DNA of 8,749 nucleotides from Candidatus Bathyarchaeota archaeon. GTDB lineage: Archaea > Thermoproteota > Bathyarchaeia > Bathyarchaeales > UBA233. The stretch is taken from positions 1-8,749 of the forward strand of contig JARYMR010000057.1 in the NCBI GenBank assembly GCA_029907045.1, read 5' to 3'. This document shows, one piece after another, positions 1 to 7,636 of the stretch; within the stretch, counting starts at the first letter, position 1, and the number at the start of each line of letters is the position of its first letter. Made by a program: the position numbers and the translations under genes. The notes beneath the pieces were generated by a model. That model saw nothing but the letters and a program-made list of their open reading frames with translations, did no database searches and was not told the origin of the DNA.

Positions 1-185
1 CTAAGCCCGAAGCCTCTCCCGAAAATAGGCAGCCAATCCCCAAAATGGCTGGGCTGGCAACAGCCTGCGCCGAGGGGACGAGGGCTCCCATAGAAGATGG
101 GTTTGATGGAGCCGGGGTGTAAGCCGGAAGGCTTCGGCCGACCGGTTCAGCCTGCGGCCCCCAACCGCCCGAGGTGTCGGGCTCA
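1..185 (+). rRNA. 23S ribosomal RNA, 3' end (5' part outside window)
   Basis: This GC-rich stretch matches the conserved 3'-terminal region of archaeal large-subunit rRNA. Recognisable landmarks are CTAAGCCCGAAGCC at 2-15, the GATGGAGCCGGGGTGTAAGC segment near 105-124 (E. coli has GATAGGCCGGGTGTGTAAGC), a GGAA-capped hairpin, then ACCGGTTCAGCC and CCCCCAAC near 141-165, equivalent to the bacterial ACCGGTACTAAT. The end is placed about 20 nt after that last landmark by analogy with E. coli and is accurate only to about 10 nt. Base composition falls sharply to AT-rich DNA right afterwards, which supports the boundary. No 5S rRNA follows within the window, as is common where archaeal 5S genes are unlinked. 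The family call is confident; the exact end is inferred. Confidence 0.88.
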
Positions 186-391
186 TGTGGTGTCTGGACG
201 ATATTTCAAGGTGAACTGCGAAAAGGCTTGTGCATGGCGATTATTTCTGTATTTTTCAAATTTTTTATGAAATTGATTGGTATTCTAATTCTGAATCCGA
301 ATTTCGATGAATAAGAGTTAAGAATTTCGCTTTTTATTTGAACTTAATAAACTATTTATAAATACTTGTTTTAAATGAACCACACAAAAGT
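186..391. other. AT-rich spacer after 23S rRNA with candidate U-tract terminators
   Basis: No gene is visible between the 23S end and the protease gene. The + strand carries T-tracts at about 254-269 (TTTTTCAAATTTTTTATG) and 330-339 (CTTTTTATTT). Archaeal transcription commonly ends at such U-tracts, so they may terminate the rRNA transcript. The right end of the spacer holds the TATA-like element of the next gene. The termination role is inference. Confidence 0.45.
353..364 (+). promoter_or_regulatory. Candidate TATA box of the protease gene
   Basis: The sequence TATTTATAAATA fits the archaeal TATA-box consensus. Archaeal TATA boxes centre about 26 nt upstream of the transcription start, which would put the start near 384-386. 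That is only about 6-8 nt before the TTG at 392, so the mRNA would be nearly leaderless. Confidence 0.45.
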
Positions 392-1972
392 TTGGAGGGA
401 ATAAAAATAAAGAAATCAGCCATAACTAAAGCGATAATGCTACTACTTTTGACGGCAAGTATGAACTTCTTGGCGAAAGTGCAATTCAGCAACGCTGCCG
501 CCACTACAACATATTCGCCTTCATTGATTGCCGAGTTAGGTGAGGCTTCTACCGTGCTTATTTATTCGCAGATTGACGCCAACATCAAAGTGTACTATCC
601 CAACATATACTGGGAACCCTTGACAACATATTTCCTTGTTCCCGTAAGCGTATGGGCAGTGGGTTCCGGATTCTTTGTCAGCGCAGACGGCTACATTGTC
701 ACGGCTGGGCATGTTATTTTCTGTTTTACCCACAAAGACATAACACAAGATTTATACACAAAATATTTCTTAATCGAAACAGCCTTCTACAATATAGTTC
801 AAGAACTTGAAGAGGCAGGCTACTATTTCACTTCTGAAGAGCTAGAGCTGCTTTGGAATTACATGATGGCTTATGGAGAAATAAAAGACTCTTATCGGCA
901 AATATATGCTGTTCTAGGCGAAGTTAGACCGACACTGACTGATGTGGAAAGCAAGGGATGGATTGCACGTATAATAGACGTAAGCCCCTTCTATGAAAGA
1001 GACATAGCCCTATTGAAAATTGAACCGCCATCAAACTACTGTCCAGTTCTGATCATGGGAGATTCATCCGCCGTCACTACGGGTTCTAATGTATACTCTT
1101 TCGGATTTGCAGATGTTACCGTTTTTGCAGAGGAATTGGGAGTTGAAACTTTGCTTGCTCCATCCATGAAGGAGGGCAGGATAAGCCAAAAAAGATTGAC
1201 AAGCACTCAGACTCCATGCTTCGAAACAAGTGCCAGCCTCACTTATGGAATGAGCGGTGGACCAGGATTGAACGATAAAGGCGAAGTTATAGGCATTTGC
1301 AGTATGGGAGCTGTAAGGCAAGGAATTCAAGTTGCAGGGTTTAACTTCTTGATTGAGAGCAATGTTGCAAACAGCATTTTAGAAGAGGCAAACGTAAAAA
1401 GCAAAAACAAACGAGGTCCCGTTGATGAAGCATTCCTTCAAGGCTTACAGTATTACTATGACAAACACTACACGCTTGCGAAGCAGAAATTTGAGGTTTG
1501 CACTGGACTATTCGATTATCATTGGCGAGCCAAAGCCTTAATAAAAGAATGTAACGCAGCCATCGCCCGTGGAGAAGACGTTCCCCTTCCAAGCGCAACA
1601 ATAACACCACTAACCTCATCAACAACCATAGGGCAATCAGTAAGCCTAACAGGTTCAGTAAGCGGTGGAGCCTCACCCTACACTTATCAATGGTACATGA
1701 ATGGAACAGCCATCACAGGCGCAACCTCAAGCAGCTTAACCTTCACACCCACAAGCAGCGGCACATACGAAATCTATCTCAACGTAACAGATGCAGACGG
1801 ATACACAGCCAAATCAGAAACCGCCATAATAAATGTCCTACAAGCCCAAGGTCCAACCTTAAGCGATGCATGGATAATAATTCTAGTGCTCATCATAGTA
1901 GTGGGCGCCGTTGCAGCCATTGCAATACTTCTAGTAACCAGAAAGAAAATACCTTCCGTCAGCAACGTATAA
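392..1972 (+). CDS. Membrane-anchored HtrA/trypsin-like serine protease with PKD/Ig-like domain
   Basis: This 526-residue protein has an N-terminal signal or anchor segment (hydrophobic about residues 14-29). A trypsin-fold protease domain follows, with the triad His107 (TAGH), Asp204 (RDIALLKI) and Ser288 (GMSGGP). Residues about 342-395 are a helical, TPR-like stretch, and about 400-482 a PKD/Ig-like beta domain (SPYTYQWYMNGT). A C-terminal transmembrane helix spans about 493-515 and is followed by RKK. It is probably displayed outside the cytoplasmic membrane and degrades or checks exported proteins. There is no PDZ domain, which classic HtrA/Deg proteases have. The His-to-Asp spacing is 97 residues against about 30 in DegP, so a helical insertion sits in the protease. 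The start is uncertain: TTG at 392 gives the full signal segment and suits a near-leaderless mRNA, while ATG at 437 would remove 15 residues. The GGAGGG at 394-399 lies inside the ORF. The protease call is firm; its substrate is unknown. Confidence 0.87.
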   Translation: MEGIKIKKSAITKAIMLLLLTASMNFLAKVQFSNAAATTTYSPSLIAELGEASTVLIYSQIDANIKVYYPNIYWEPLTTYFLVPVSVWAVGSGFFVSADGYIVTAGHVIFCFTHKDITQDLYTKYFLIETAFYNIVQELEEAGYYFTSEELELLWNYMMAYGEIKDSYRQIYAVLGEVRPTLTDVESKGWIARIIDVSPFYERDIALLKIEPPSNYCPVLIMGDSSAVTTGSNVYSFGFADVTVFAEELGVETLLAPSMKEGRISQKRLTSTQTPCFETSASLTYGMSGGPGLNDKGEVIGICSMGAVRQGIQVAGFNFLIESNVANSILEEANVKSKNKRGPVDEAFLQGLQYYYDKHYTLAKQKFEVCTGLFDYHWRAKALIKECNAAIARGEDVPLPSATITPLTSSTTIGQSVSLTGSVSGGASPYTYQWYMNGTAITGATSSSLTFTPTSSGTYEIYLNVTDADGYTAKSETAIINVLQAQGPTLSDAWIIILVLIIVVGAVAAIAILLVTRKKIPSVSNV

Positions 1973-1992
1973 AACATTATCTAACCTCTACT

Positions 1993-2010
1993 CCTTTTTC
2001 ATTTTTAATG
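1993..2010 (+). terminator. Candidate U-tract terminator after the protease gene
   Basis: Two T-tracts (CTTTTTCATTTTTAATGG) lie about 20 nt after the protease stop codon. They fit the intrinsic U-tract termination seen in archaea. No strong hairpin precedes them. Confidence 0.35.
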
Positions 2011-2078
2011 GTATATTTTGGAAATTCTCTTTTCTGCAAAATTCTTTGTTATATGTGTTTGTTAAAAGAGGAATGAAA

Positions 2079-2297
2079 ATGAAAAGTGGGAAAGAGGACG
2101 TAAAGATTTTAAAGATACTCCTTTTGGTATTTCTCTTCATAGCAGCCTTAATACTTGGTTTTATAATGGCTGGAGAAGTTGCTTCTCTTTTCTTTCCAGA
2201 ACATATAGGAATTGCAGCTCCTCTCATCTTAATCATAAATTTGGTACTTGATATTGCAATATTCACCTTTGCGTTCATAAAAATTTCAAAAGAGTAA
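2079..2297 (+). CDS. Small two-helix membrane protein, function unknown
   Basis: This 72-residue protein has a short charged N-terminus (MKSGKEDVK), then hydrophobic segments at about residues 11-33 and 44-67, and ends in the basic/acidic tail KISKE. It should sit in the cytoplasmic membrane. I chose ATG at 2079 because GAGG at 2068-2071 lies 7 nt upstream, a good Shine-Dalgarno spacing. An in-frame ATG at 2073 and a TTG at 2046 would extend the protein but are less well placed. It follows the protease gene by about 105 nt, with T-tracts between, so it may be transcribed separately. I do not recognise the family. Confidence 0.6.
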   Translation: MKSGKEDVKILKILLLVFLFIAALILGFIMAGEVASLFFPEHIGIAAPLILIINLVLDIAIFTFAFIKISKE

Positions 2298-2333
2298 ATC
2301 TCTACAATTCCACCTCTCTTATCCTAACAAAGA

Positions 2334-2354
2334 GGCTTGTCAAGTCGTCAAGCC
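2334..2354. terminator. Short inverted repeat between convergent genes
   Basis: GGCTTG at 2334-2339 can pair with CAAGCC at 2349-2354 across a 9-nt loop. It lies between the small membrane gene (+) and the four-helix membrane gene (-), which converge here, so a shared terminator role is possible. The stem is only 6 bp and no T-tract follows directly, so support is weak. Confidence 0.22.
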
Positions 2355-2388
2355 CTACCCCTTTAAAGGCCCGTTCAGCCTTAAGCGT

Positions 2389-2913
2389 CTATTGTTTTAT
2401 TTTGCTTTTTCGGAAAATTTTGCGGTAAAAGTAACTGTGCTTTAAGAAGGCTTTTGTGATTTCTTCATCTCTTTTCCAGTATCCTAAGGCTCGTCCAAAA
2501 TCCAAGTAGCAGTTTAAGGCAAAAACTATTCCCGATAATGTTGGAATAAAGAGTAGTGCCAACGAAAGGATGAAGATTAAAGGATGCTCCGCCGCTATTC
2601 TGCTTCTAAGCAAAAAGGTTCCTACAGGGATTAGAAAAAGCGAAGCTATCAAAAATGCTGAAGCTAACCTAAAGTCTCTTTTTGAGCATTTCCAGCCATA
2701 GCGAGGAACTCGAACTTCAATAGTCTCTTGAAGATCTAAATAACCCATAAGGCTTAAGAACACCAAAACAAGTGCGGTAAAATCCGTAAAAATCGAAAAA
2801 TCTAACAAGAGAACATAAACAATAACGAAAACGATGTATAATAAGCCAATCACAAACTTAAGATCATAGTAAAAACCTGCCTTCGAATCAGCCTCCTCAC
2901 AAGGATCAAACAT
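2389..2913 (-). CDS. Four-helix integral membrane protein, function unknown
   Basis: This 174-residue protein has four hydrophobic segments at about residues 19-37, 43-58, 83-102 and 111-133, arranged as two helical hairpins. A charged cytoplasmic-type linker (residues 66-81, RVPRYGWKCSKRD) joins them, and the C-terminal tail is strongly basic (FRKSKIKQ). The N-terminus MFDPCEEADSKAG is polar. ATG at 2911-2913 is supported by a G-rich element (GGGGG on the - strand at 2921-2925) about 7 nt upstream. I see no catalytic motif and do not recognise the family. It converges with the small membrane gene on one side. Confidence 0.65.
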   Translation of the reverse strand: MFDPCEEADSKAGFYYDLKFVIGLLYIVFVIVYVLLLDFSIFTDFTALVLVFLSLMGYLDLQETIEVRVPRYGWKCSKRDFRLASAFLIASLFLIPVGTFLLRSRIAAEHPLIFILSLALLFIPTLSGIVFALNCYLDFGRALGYWKRDEEITKAFLKHSYFYRKIFRKSKIKQ

Positions 2914-3345
2914 CTTACATCCCCCAACTAGAGTAATAATTTAGACTTAAAAATTTTATACAAAATATTCTCTTAATCATAATTAATGGAAGAGTTAAAA
3001 ACTGATAGAAAACTCTTTTTCCACTTCTTCCCCCTTTCAAAAACCACCGTGTTCCAAGTCGTATGTGACATTGATTTCAACCCAAACGTGTTCCGAAAAC
3101 ATACTTTGAATAAAAAGATGGATGACGGTTGATTTGTTTGCAGCAAACCATTGCCGGTGTCCAAAGCTTGACTGTGAAATCTCCACATTAACTAATCCAG
3201 CCAAAACCAACGCAAAAACAAACATACAAACCGACGCTTCTTCCATGGAATACGCCCTTTAAAAACTAACATTTAACAATTTACAGATCCAACTGAGTGA
3301 ACCAGATTACCGGCCCGAATTTATGCATTCTTTATTTGATCTTTT
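2914..3345. other. 432-nt stretch with no convincing gene apart from one short ORF
   Basis: Between the four-helix membrane gene and the Lrp-like gene, both on -, the DNA is AT-rich. It holds only the doubtful 69-residue ORF described separately. No RNA gene, repeat or mobile-element end was seen. Confidence 0.4.
3037..3246 (-). CDS. Doubtful short secreted protein or remnant of one
   Basis: The 69-residue translation begins with a signal-peptide-like segment (SVCMFVFALVLAGLVNV, about residues 5-21). A polar stretch follows that ends in a beta-rich, extracellular-looking segment (HVWVEINVTYDL). ATG at 3244-3246 has a weak purine-rich element (AAAGGGCG on the - strand) upstream. The reading frame stops soon after the beta segment, at TTTTTGA followed by a G-run, a place where an indel could have broken a longer gene. 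It may be a small secreted protein, the decayed N-terminus of a surface protein, or chance. Another ORF on the same strand (2973-3188) overlaps it and looks less protein-like. Confidence 0.3.
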   Translation of the reverse strand: MEEASVCMFVFALVLAGLVNVEISQSSFGHRQWFAANKSTVIHLFIQSMFSEHVWVEINVTYDLEHGGF

Positions 3346-3855
3346 TTAGAATAAATTTTCGGTTAAATATTCTTTTAGGTGTTTGAATGTTAAGCTTCTA
3401 TATTGTGCTGTATCTGTTAGGCTTGCGAGGAAGTTGCCTACAACTTCTGTGTTTGCGGTTTCTGTTTTGAGTTGTCTCATAAATTGGGTGAAGCTGGCGA
3501 AGTTTTTATGTAAGGAGATGAGGATGCCGTCATATCCCATTCCTTCGCCCTTTAGGGCTAGGATGATGTTTGGATGGTTTTTAATGAAGGTTTCTGCCTT
3601 TTTTCGGATTTCTTCCATCGCCTCTTTTGTAGTTCCCGCTCGTATTTTAAAGAAGGTGAAAGCTACCAGCTCAAGCCCAATTTTGGAGAATTCAGGTATT
3701 GCCGCATATTCTCTAATGAAGTTGTTCTTTTCAAGCCAAGTGCGCACCCGTGTTACTGTTGGTTGCGAAATGTCTAGAGTCTTTGCAAGTTCTCTGTCGC
3801 TTCGCTTACAATTGCTAATTAACTCAAGCAAAGTCTTTCTTTGAACCTCTTTCAT
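3346..3855 (-). CDS. Lrp/AsnC-type transcriptional regulator
   Basis: This 169-residue cytoplasmic protein has an N-terminal winged helix-turn-helix (about residues 5-50; RELAKTLDISQPTVTRVRTW is the turn and recognition helix). The C-terminal alpha/beta region (about 60-150) resembles the ligand-binding RAM domain of the Lrp family, with strands at ELVAFTFFKI, IILALKGEG and GILISLHK. Its length fits Lrp-like proteins (about 150-170). ATG at 3853-3855 follows GAGG on the - strand at a normal distance. It faces the tRNA-Ser gene across a 108-nt gap that holds a 25-bp inverted repeat, a candidate site for autoregulation. The effector and targets cannot be read from the sequence. Confidence 0.8.
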   Translation of the reverse strand: MKEVQRKTLLELISNCKRSDRELAKTLDISQPTVTRVRTWLEKNNFIREYAAIPEFSKIGLELVAFTFFKIRAGTTKEAMEEIRKKAETFIKNHPNIILALKGEGMGYDGILISLHKNFASFTQFMRQLKTETANTEVVGNFLASLTDTAQYRSLTFKHLKEYLTENLF

Positions 3856-3900
3856 TTTCGCATCCTCTTAAGCGTCTGTTGTGTATCATTAATGCGTGCT

Positions 3901-3925
3901 GTTTATTTAAACTTCTGAAATAAAC
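3901..3925. promoter_or_regulatory. Inverted repeat in the Lrp-like/tRNA-Ser intergenic region
   Basis: GTTTATTT at 3901-3908 and AAATAAAC at 3918-3925 form a perfect 8-bp inverted repeat around 9 nt. The left arm overlaps a TATA-like TTTAAATAA read on the - strand (about 3904-3912), which would place the regulator's transcription start near 3882. The position suits an operator for the dimeric Lrp-like protein. AT-richness makes a chance repeat possible. Confidence 0.35.
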
Positions 3926-3963
3926 GGAAACATTTTAGAAGCCAAAAACCCAATTTCATAAGA

Positions 3964-4048
3964 GCCGGGATGGCGGAGTGGATAACGCGCAGGCCTTGAG
4001 AGCCTGTGGACCTTTTGGTCCGCGTGGGTTCGAGTCCCACTCCCGGCG
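3964..4048 (+). tRNA. tRNA-Ser (anticodon UGA)
   Basis: The gene folds as a class II tRNA. Acceptor strands GCCGGGA (3964-3970) and TCCCGGC (4041-4047) pair perfectly, and the discriminator base is G4048. The anticodon stem CAGGC/GCCTG encloses the loop CTTGAGA, giving anticodon TGA. A long variable arm (GGACC/GGTCC hairpin) and the T arm GTGGG-TTCGAGT-CCCAC follow. The long variable arm, G discriminator and UGA anticodon all indicate serine, reading UCN codons, mainly UCA. CCA is not encoded and no intron is seen. Its last 8 bases and the 5 that follow recur at 5308-5320. Confidence 0.96.
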
Positions 4049-4053
4049 CTTTT
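4041..4053 (+). repeat. Direct repeat copy 1 (tRNA-Ser 3' end plus flank)
   Basis: The sequence TCCCGGCGCTTTT covers the 3' acceptor strand and discriminator of tRNA-Ser and 5 downstream bases. It is identical to 5308-5320. A tRNA 3' end is the classic archaeal integrase target, so this could be one side of an attachment-site duplication. It can also simply act as a T-tract end signal. Confidence 0.5.
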
Positions 4054-4083
4054 GTACAGTCATTTTCGTTTCCAAAATGCTTT

Positions 4084-4091
4084 CTTATAAC
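4084..4091 (+). promoter_or_regulatory. Candidate TATA box of the LUD/DUF3795 operon
   Basis: CTTATAAC lies about 40 nt before ATG 4128. A start about 26 nt downstream of its centre would give a leader of roughly 14-20 nt. The match to the consensus is partial and no purine-rich BRE is obvious. Confidence 0.3.
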
Positions 4092-4127
4092 TTAGTCTTT
4101 AATTAAAAAAAGAAATAAGAAGATGTT

Positions 4128-4781
4128 ATGATTATGAAGAAAAAAGAAGTCGTTGATATTATATATCAAATATTAGAGGCTTTTAAAAAGAACAAAATCG
4201 ATGCTCTTTTCGTTGAAAGCCGACAGGCTGCCTTGCAGAGTATTTTGGAGCGTATTCCGCATGGCGCCGTAGTTGGAGCTGGAGATTCTGTGACGTTAGA
4301 GGAGATCGGCATATTCAAAGAACTAAAAAGAAGGAACTTCACATTTTATTGGCCTTTCGACGAAGAAGTTCCTAATGAAGAGCGAAGAAATATTGCTAAA
4401 AAAGCTTTGCTAGCAGATGTATTCTTATCGAGTGCGAACGCTATAACGATGGATGGCAAAATCGTCAATGTGGACGCGACAGGTAACAGGGTTGTGGGCA
4501 TTATTTTTGGACCTAAGAAAGCGATTATTGTTGTAGGAACCAATAAAATAGTGAAAAATCTTGATAAGGCTCTCGAGAGAATCAGAAATGTAGCGGCACC
4601 CTTAAACGCCAGACGAATCAGAGAGAAACGCGGATGGGAGCTGTTGCCATGTGTGAAAATTGGCAGATGTGTAAATTGCGACGCAGAAAACAGAATATGC
4701 AATATAACAACCATAATTGAAAAGAAACCTAGAGCCATCGACATAACAGTGATAATTGTGGGAGAAAACTTGGGACTATAA
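4128..4781 (+). CDS. LUD-domain (LutC/YkgG-like, DUF162) protein with Cys motif
   Basis: This 217-residue protein matches the LUD fold. It has GAGDSVTLEEIG at residues 50-61, SSANAITMDG at 101-110, the NVDATGNRV segment at 114-122 and GTNKIV at 137-142. These correspond to conserved blocks of LutC/YkgG-family proteins, some of which act in lactate or other hydroxy-acid oxidation with Fe-S and dehydrogenase partners. A C-terminal Cys cluster (Cys175, 181, 184, 191; motif GRCVNCDAENRICN) is typical of one subgroup and could bind a metal or Fe-S cluster. LutA and LutB partners are absent here, so a lactate role cannot be assumed. The start is ATG 4128 or ATG 4134; neither has a strong Shine-Dalgarno. 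The next gene starts 20 nt later, suggesting one operon. Confidence 0.82.
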   Translation: MIMKKKEVVDIIYQILEAFKKNKIDALFVESRQAALQSILERIPHGAVVGAGDSVTLEEIGIFKELKRRNFTFYWPFDEEVPNEERRNIAKKALLADVFLSSANAITMDGKIVNVDATGNRVVGIIFGPKKAIIVVGTNKIVKNLDKALERIRNVAAPLNARRIREKRGWELLPCVKIGRCVNCDAENRICNITTIIEKKPRAIDITVIIVGENLGL

Positions 4782-4801
4782 CCGAGGAACAATGAGGGGC
4801 C

Positions 4802-5242
4802 GTGAACTCTGGAATGAGGAAATTGGCTGGCATTTGTGGATTATACTGTGGCGCTTGCCCAGTTTACCGCGCCTACAAAGACAAAGACTCTGCATTGCTG
4901 CAAAAACTTGCGGTGACCGGAAATATTCCTACAGAAAAAATTGTTTGCAATGGTTGTTTATCTTCCAACTACCGTTTATATCTGCCGCCAGATTCCCGCG
5001 ATTGCTATTTCCGCAAATGTGTCAAGAAGAAAGGAGTTACATGGTGTTTCGAGTGTTCTAAATTTCCATGTAAGAGACTGAAGGATTTTACACATGATGG
5101 GAGACCACATCATACTGCTGTTATTGATAACCTTAAAGAGATGAAGAGTTTAGGAGTCGACGATTGGCTCAAAATTCAAGAAAAACGCTGGCAGTGCCCC
5201 AATTGTGGTAAAAAGTTACATTGGAGAATAGGCTATCTATAA
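4802..5242 (+). CDS. Cys-rich DUF3795-like protein
   Basis: This protein of up to 146 residues has 12 cysteines. Cys12, 16 and 19 (GICGLYCGACPVY) give the DUF3795 hallmark, Cys49/52 (CNGC) and Cys68/73 follow, and then Cys82, 85 and 90 (WCFECSKFPC). A final CPNC pair lies at 132/135. The pattern suggests metal or Fe-S binding in the cytoplasm, but the biochemical role of the family is not known to me. The last CPNCG looks like half of a zinc ribbon; the usual second Cys pair is missing before the stop. GTG 4802 and ATG 4814 are both in frame. GAGGGG at 4794-4799 is 2 nt from GTG and 14 nt from ATG, so neither is ideal; family N-termini favour the ATG. It lies just after the LUD gene and probably shares its mRNA. 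Confidence 0.78.
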   Translation: MNSGMRKLAGICGLYCGACPVYRAYKDKDSALLQKLAVTGNIPTEKIVCNGCLSSNYRLYLPPDSRDCYFRKCVKKKGVTWCFECSKFPCKRLKDFTHDGRPHHTAVIDNLKEMKSLGVDDWLKIQEKRWQCPNCGKKLHWRIGYL

Positions 5243-5307
5243 GAGATTTAAGAACAATTCTGTAAGCCGAAATTCGCCGAGAATTTAAACCGAGATGTAA
5301 ACCTATT

Positions 5308-5320
5308 TCCCGGCGCTTTT
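5308..5320 (+). repeat. Direct repeat copy 2 (matches tRNA-Ser 3' end)
   Basis: TCCCGGCGCTTTT is identical to 4041-4053. The T arm of the tRNA is not present upstream, so this is not a second tRNA gene. After a short gap both copies continue with a similar block (CATTTTCGTTT at the tRNA, CATTTTTGTTT here). The GC-rich core stands out in AT-rich DNA. It lies 66 nt after the DUF3795-like gene. Confidence 0.5.
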
Positions 5321-5346
5321 TCATCATTTTTGTTTGAAAATTTTTA
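5316..5346 (+). terminator. Candidate U-tract terminator after the DUF3795-like gene
   Basis: Three T5 tracts (positions about 5317-5321, 5327-5331 and 5341-5345) follow the GC-rich core of repeat copy 2. They are suited to ending the LUD/DUF3795 transcript. On the other strand, T5 at about 5383-5387 could end the hppA transcript. Confidence 0.4.
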
Positions 5347-5400
5347 ATAGGGGCTATTTCTGGATTTTGCGGTTTCAATAAAAAGAGTTGGGTTAGATGG

Positions 5401-7521
<2,121 letters not shown>

Positions 7522-7584
7522 CCTTTCACCTCAACCCAATCCTCATATTTATTCTAAATACCTTTAGAGTGAAATACAAAATTG

Positions 7585-7593
7585 CTTATAAAC
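7585..7593 (-). promoter_or_regulatory. Candidate TATA box of hppA
   Basis: Read on the - strand this is GTTTATAAG, preceded by the purine-rich GGAAATAA that resembles a BRE. A start about 26 nt downstream (near 7563) would give a leader of about 40 nt containing the GAGGTG ribosome-binding site. Confidence 0.5.
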
Positions 7594-7627
7594 TTATTTC
7601 CAAAAATCCATCACCACATTAGAAAAG

Positions 7628-7636
7628 ATTATATTC
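7628..7636 (+). promoter_or_regulatory. Candidate TATA box of the P-type ATPase gene
   Basis: ATTATATTC (about 7628-7636) follows the purine-rich AGAAAAG, a possible BRE. The predicted transcription start near 7658 would give a leader of about 22 nt that includes GAGG at 7673-7676. CTATTTAAC at 7641-7649 is an alternative. Confidence 0.35.

Noticed and set aside
1..185. SRP RNA or RNase P RNA, suggested by the GGAA-capped hairpin
   Set aside because: The AGCA element of SRP helix 8 and the conserved GAGGAAAGTCC core of RNase P RNA are absent, whereas several 23S 3'-end landmarks occur in the correct order.
1..186. Open frame on the - strand at the left edge
   Set aside because: It lies antisense to the 23S rRNA 3' end and its Arg/Pro-rich translation only reflects the GC-rich rRNA.
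1690..2076. Open frame overlapping the end of the protease gene in another + frame
   Set aside because: Its His/Arg/Asn-rich translation is a frame shadow of the A/C-rich PKD-coding DNA.
2973..3188. 71-residue open frame on the - strand
   Set aside because: It overlaps the ORF at 3037-3246 in another frame, has no ribosome-binding site and lacks any fold-like pattern.
4756..5061. Overlapping + frame across the LUD/DUF3795 junction
   Set aside because: It includes an ATG with GAGG upstream (4792), but its product is low-complexity Arg/Leu/Trp text, while the competing frame encodes the recognised Cys-rich family.
5264..5286. GCCGA-AATTC / GCCGA-GAATTT near-repeat with AAATTC-N5-GAATTT palindrome
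   Set aside because: It is only 5-6 bp per arm in AT-rich DNA; possibly part of a weak terminator, but not distinguishable from chance.
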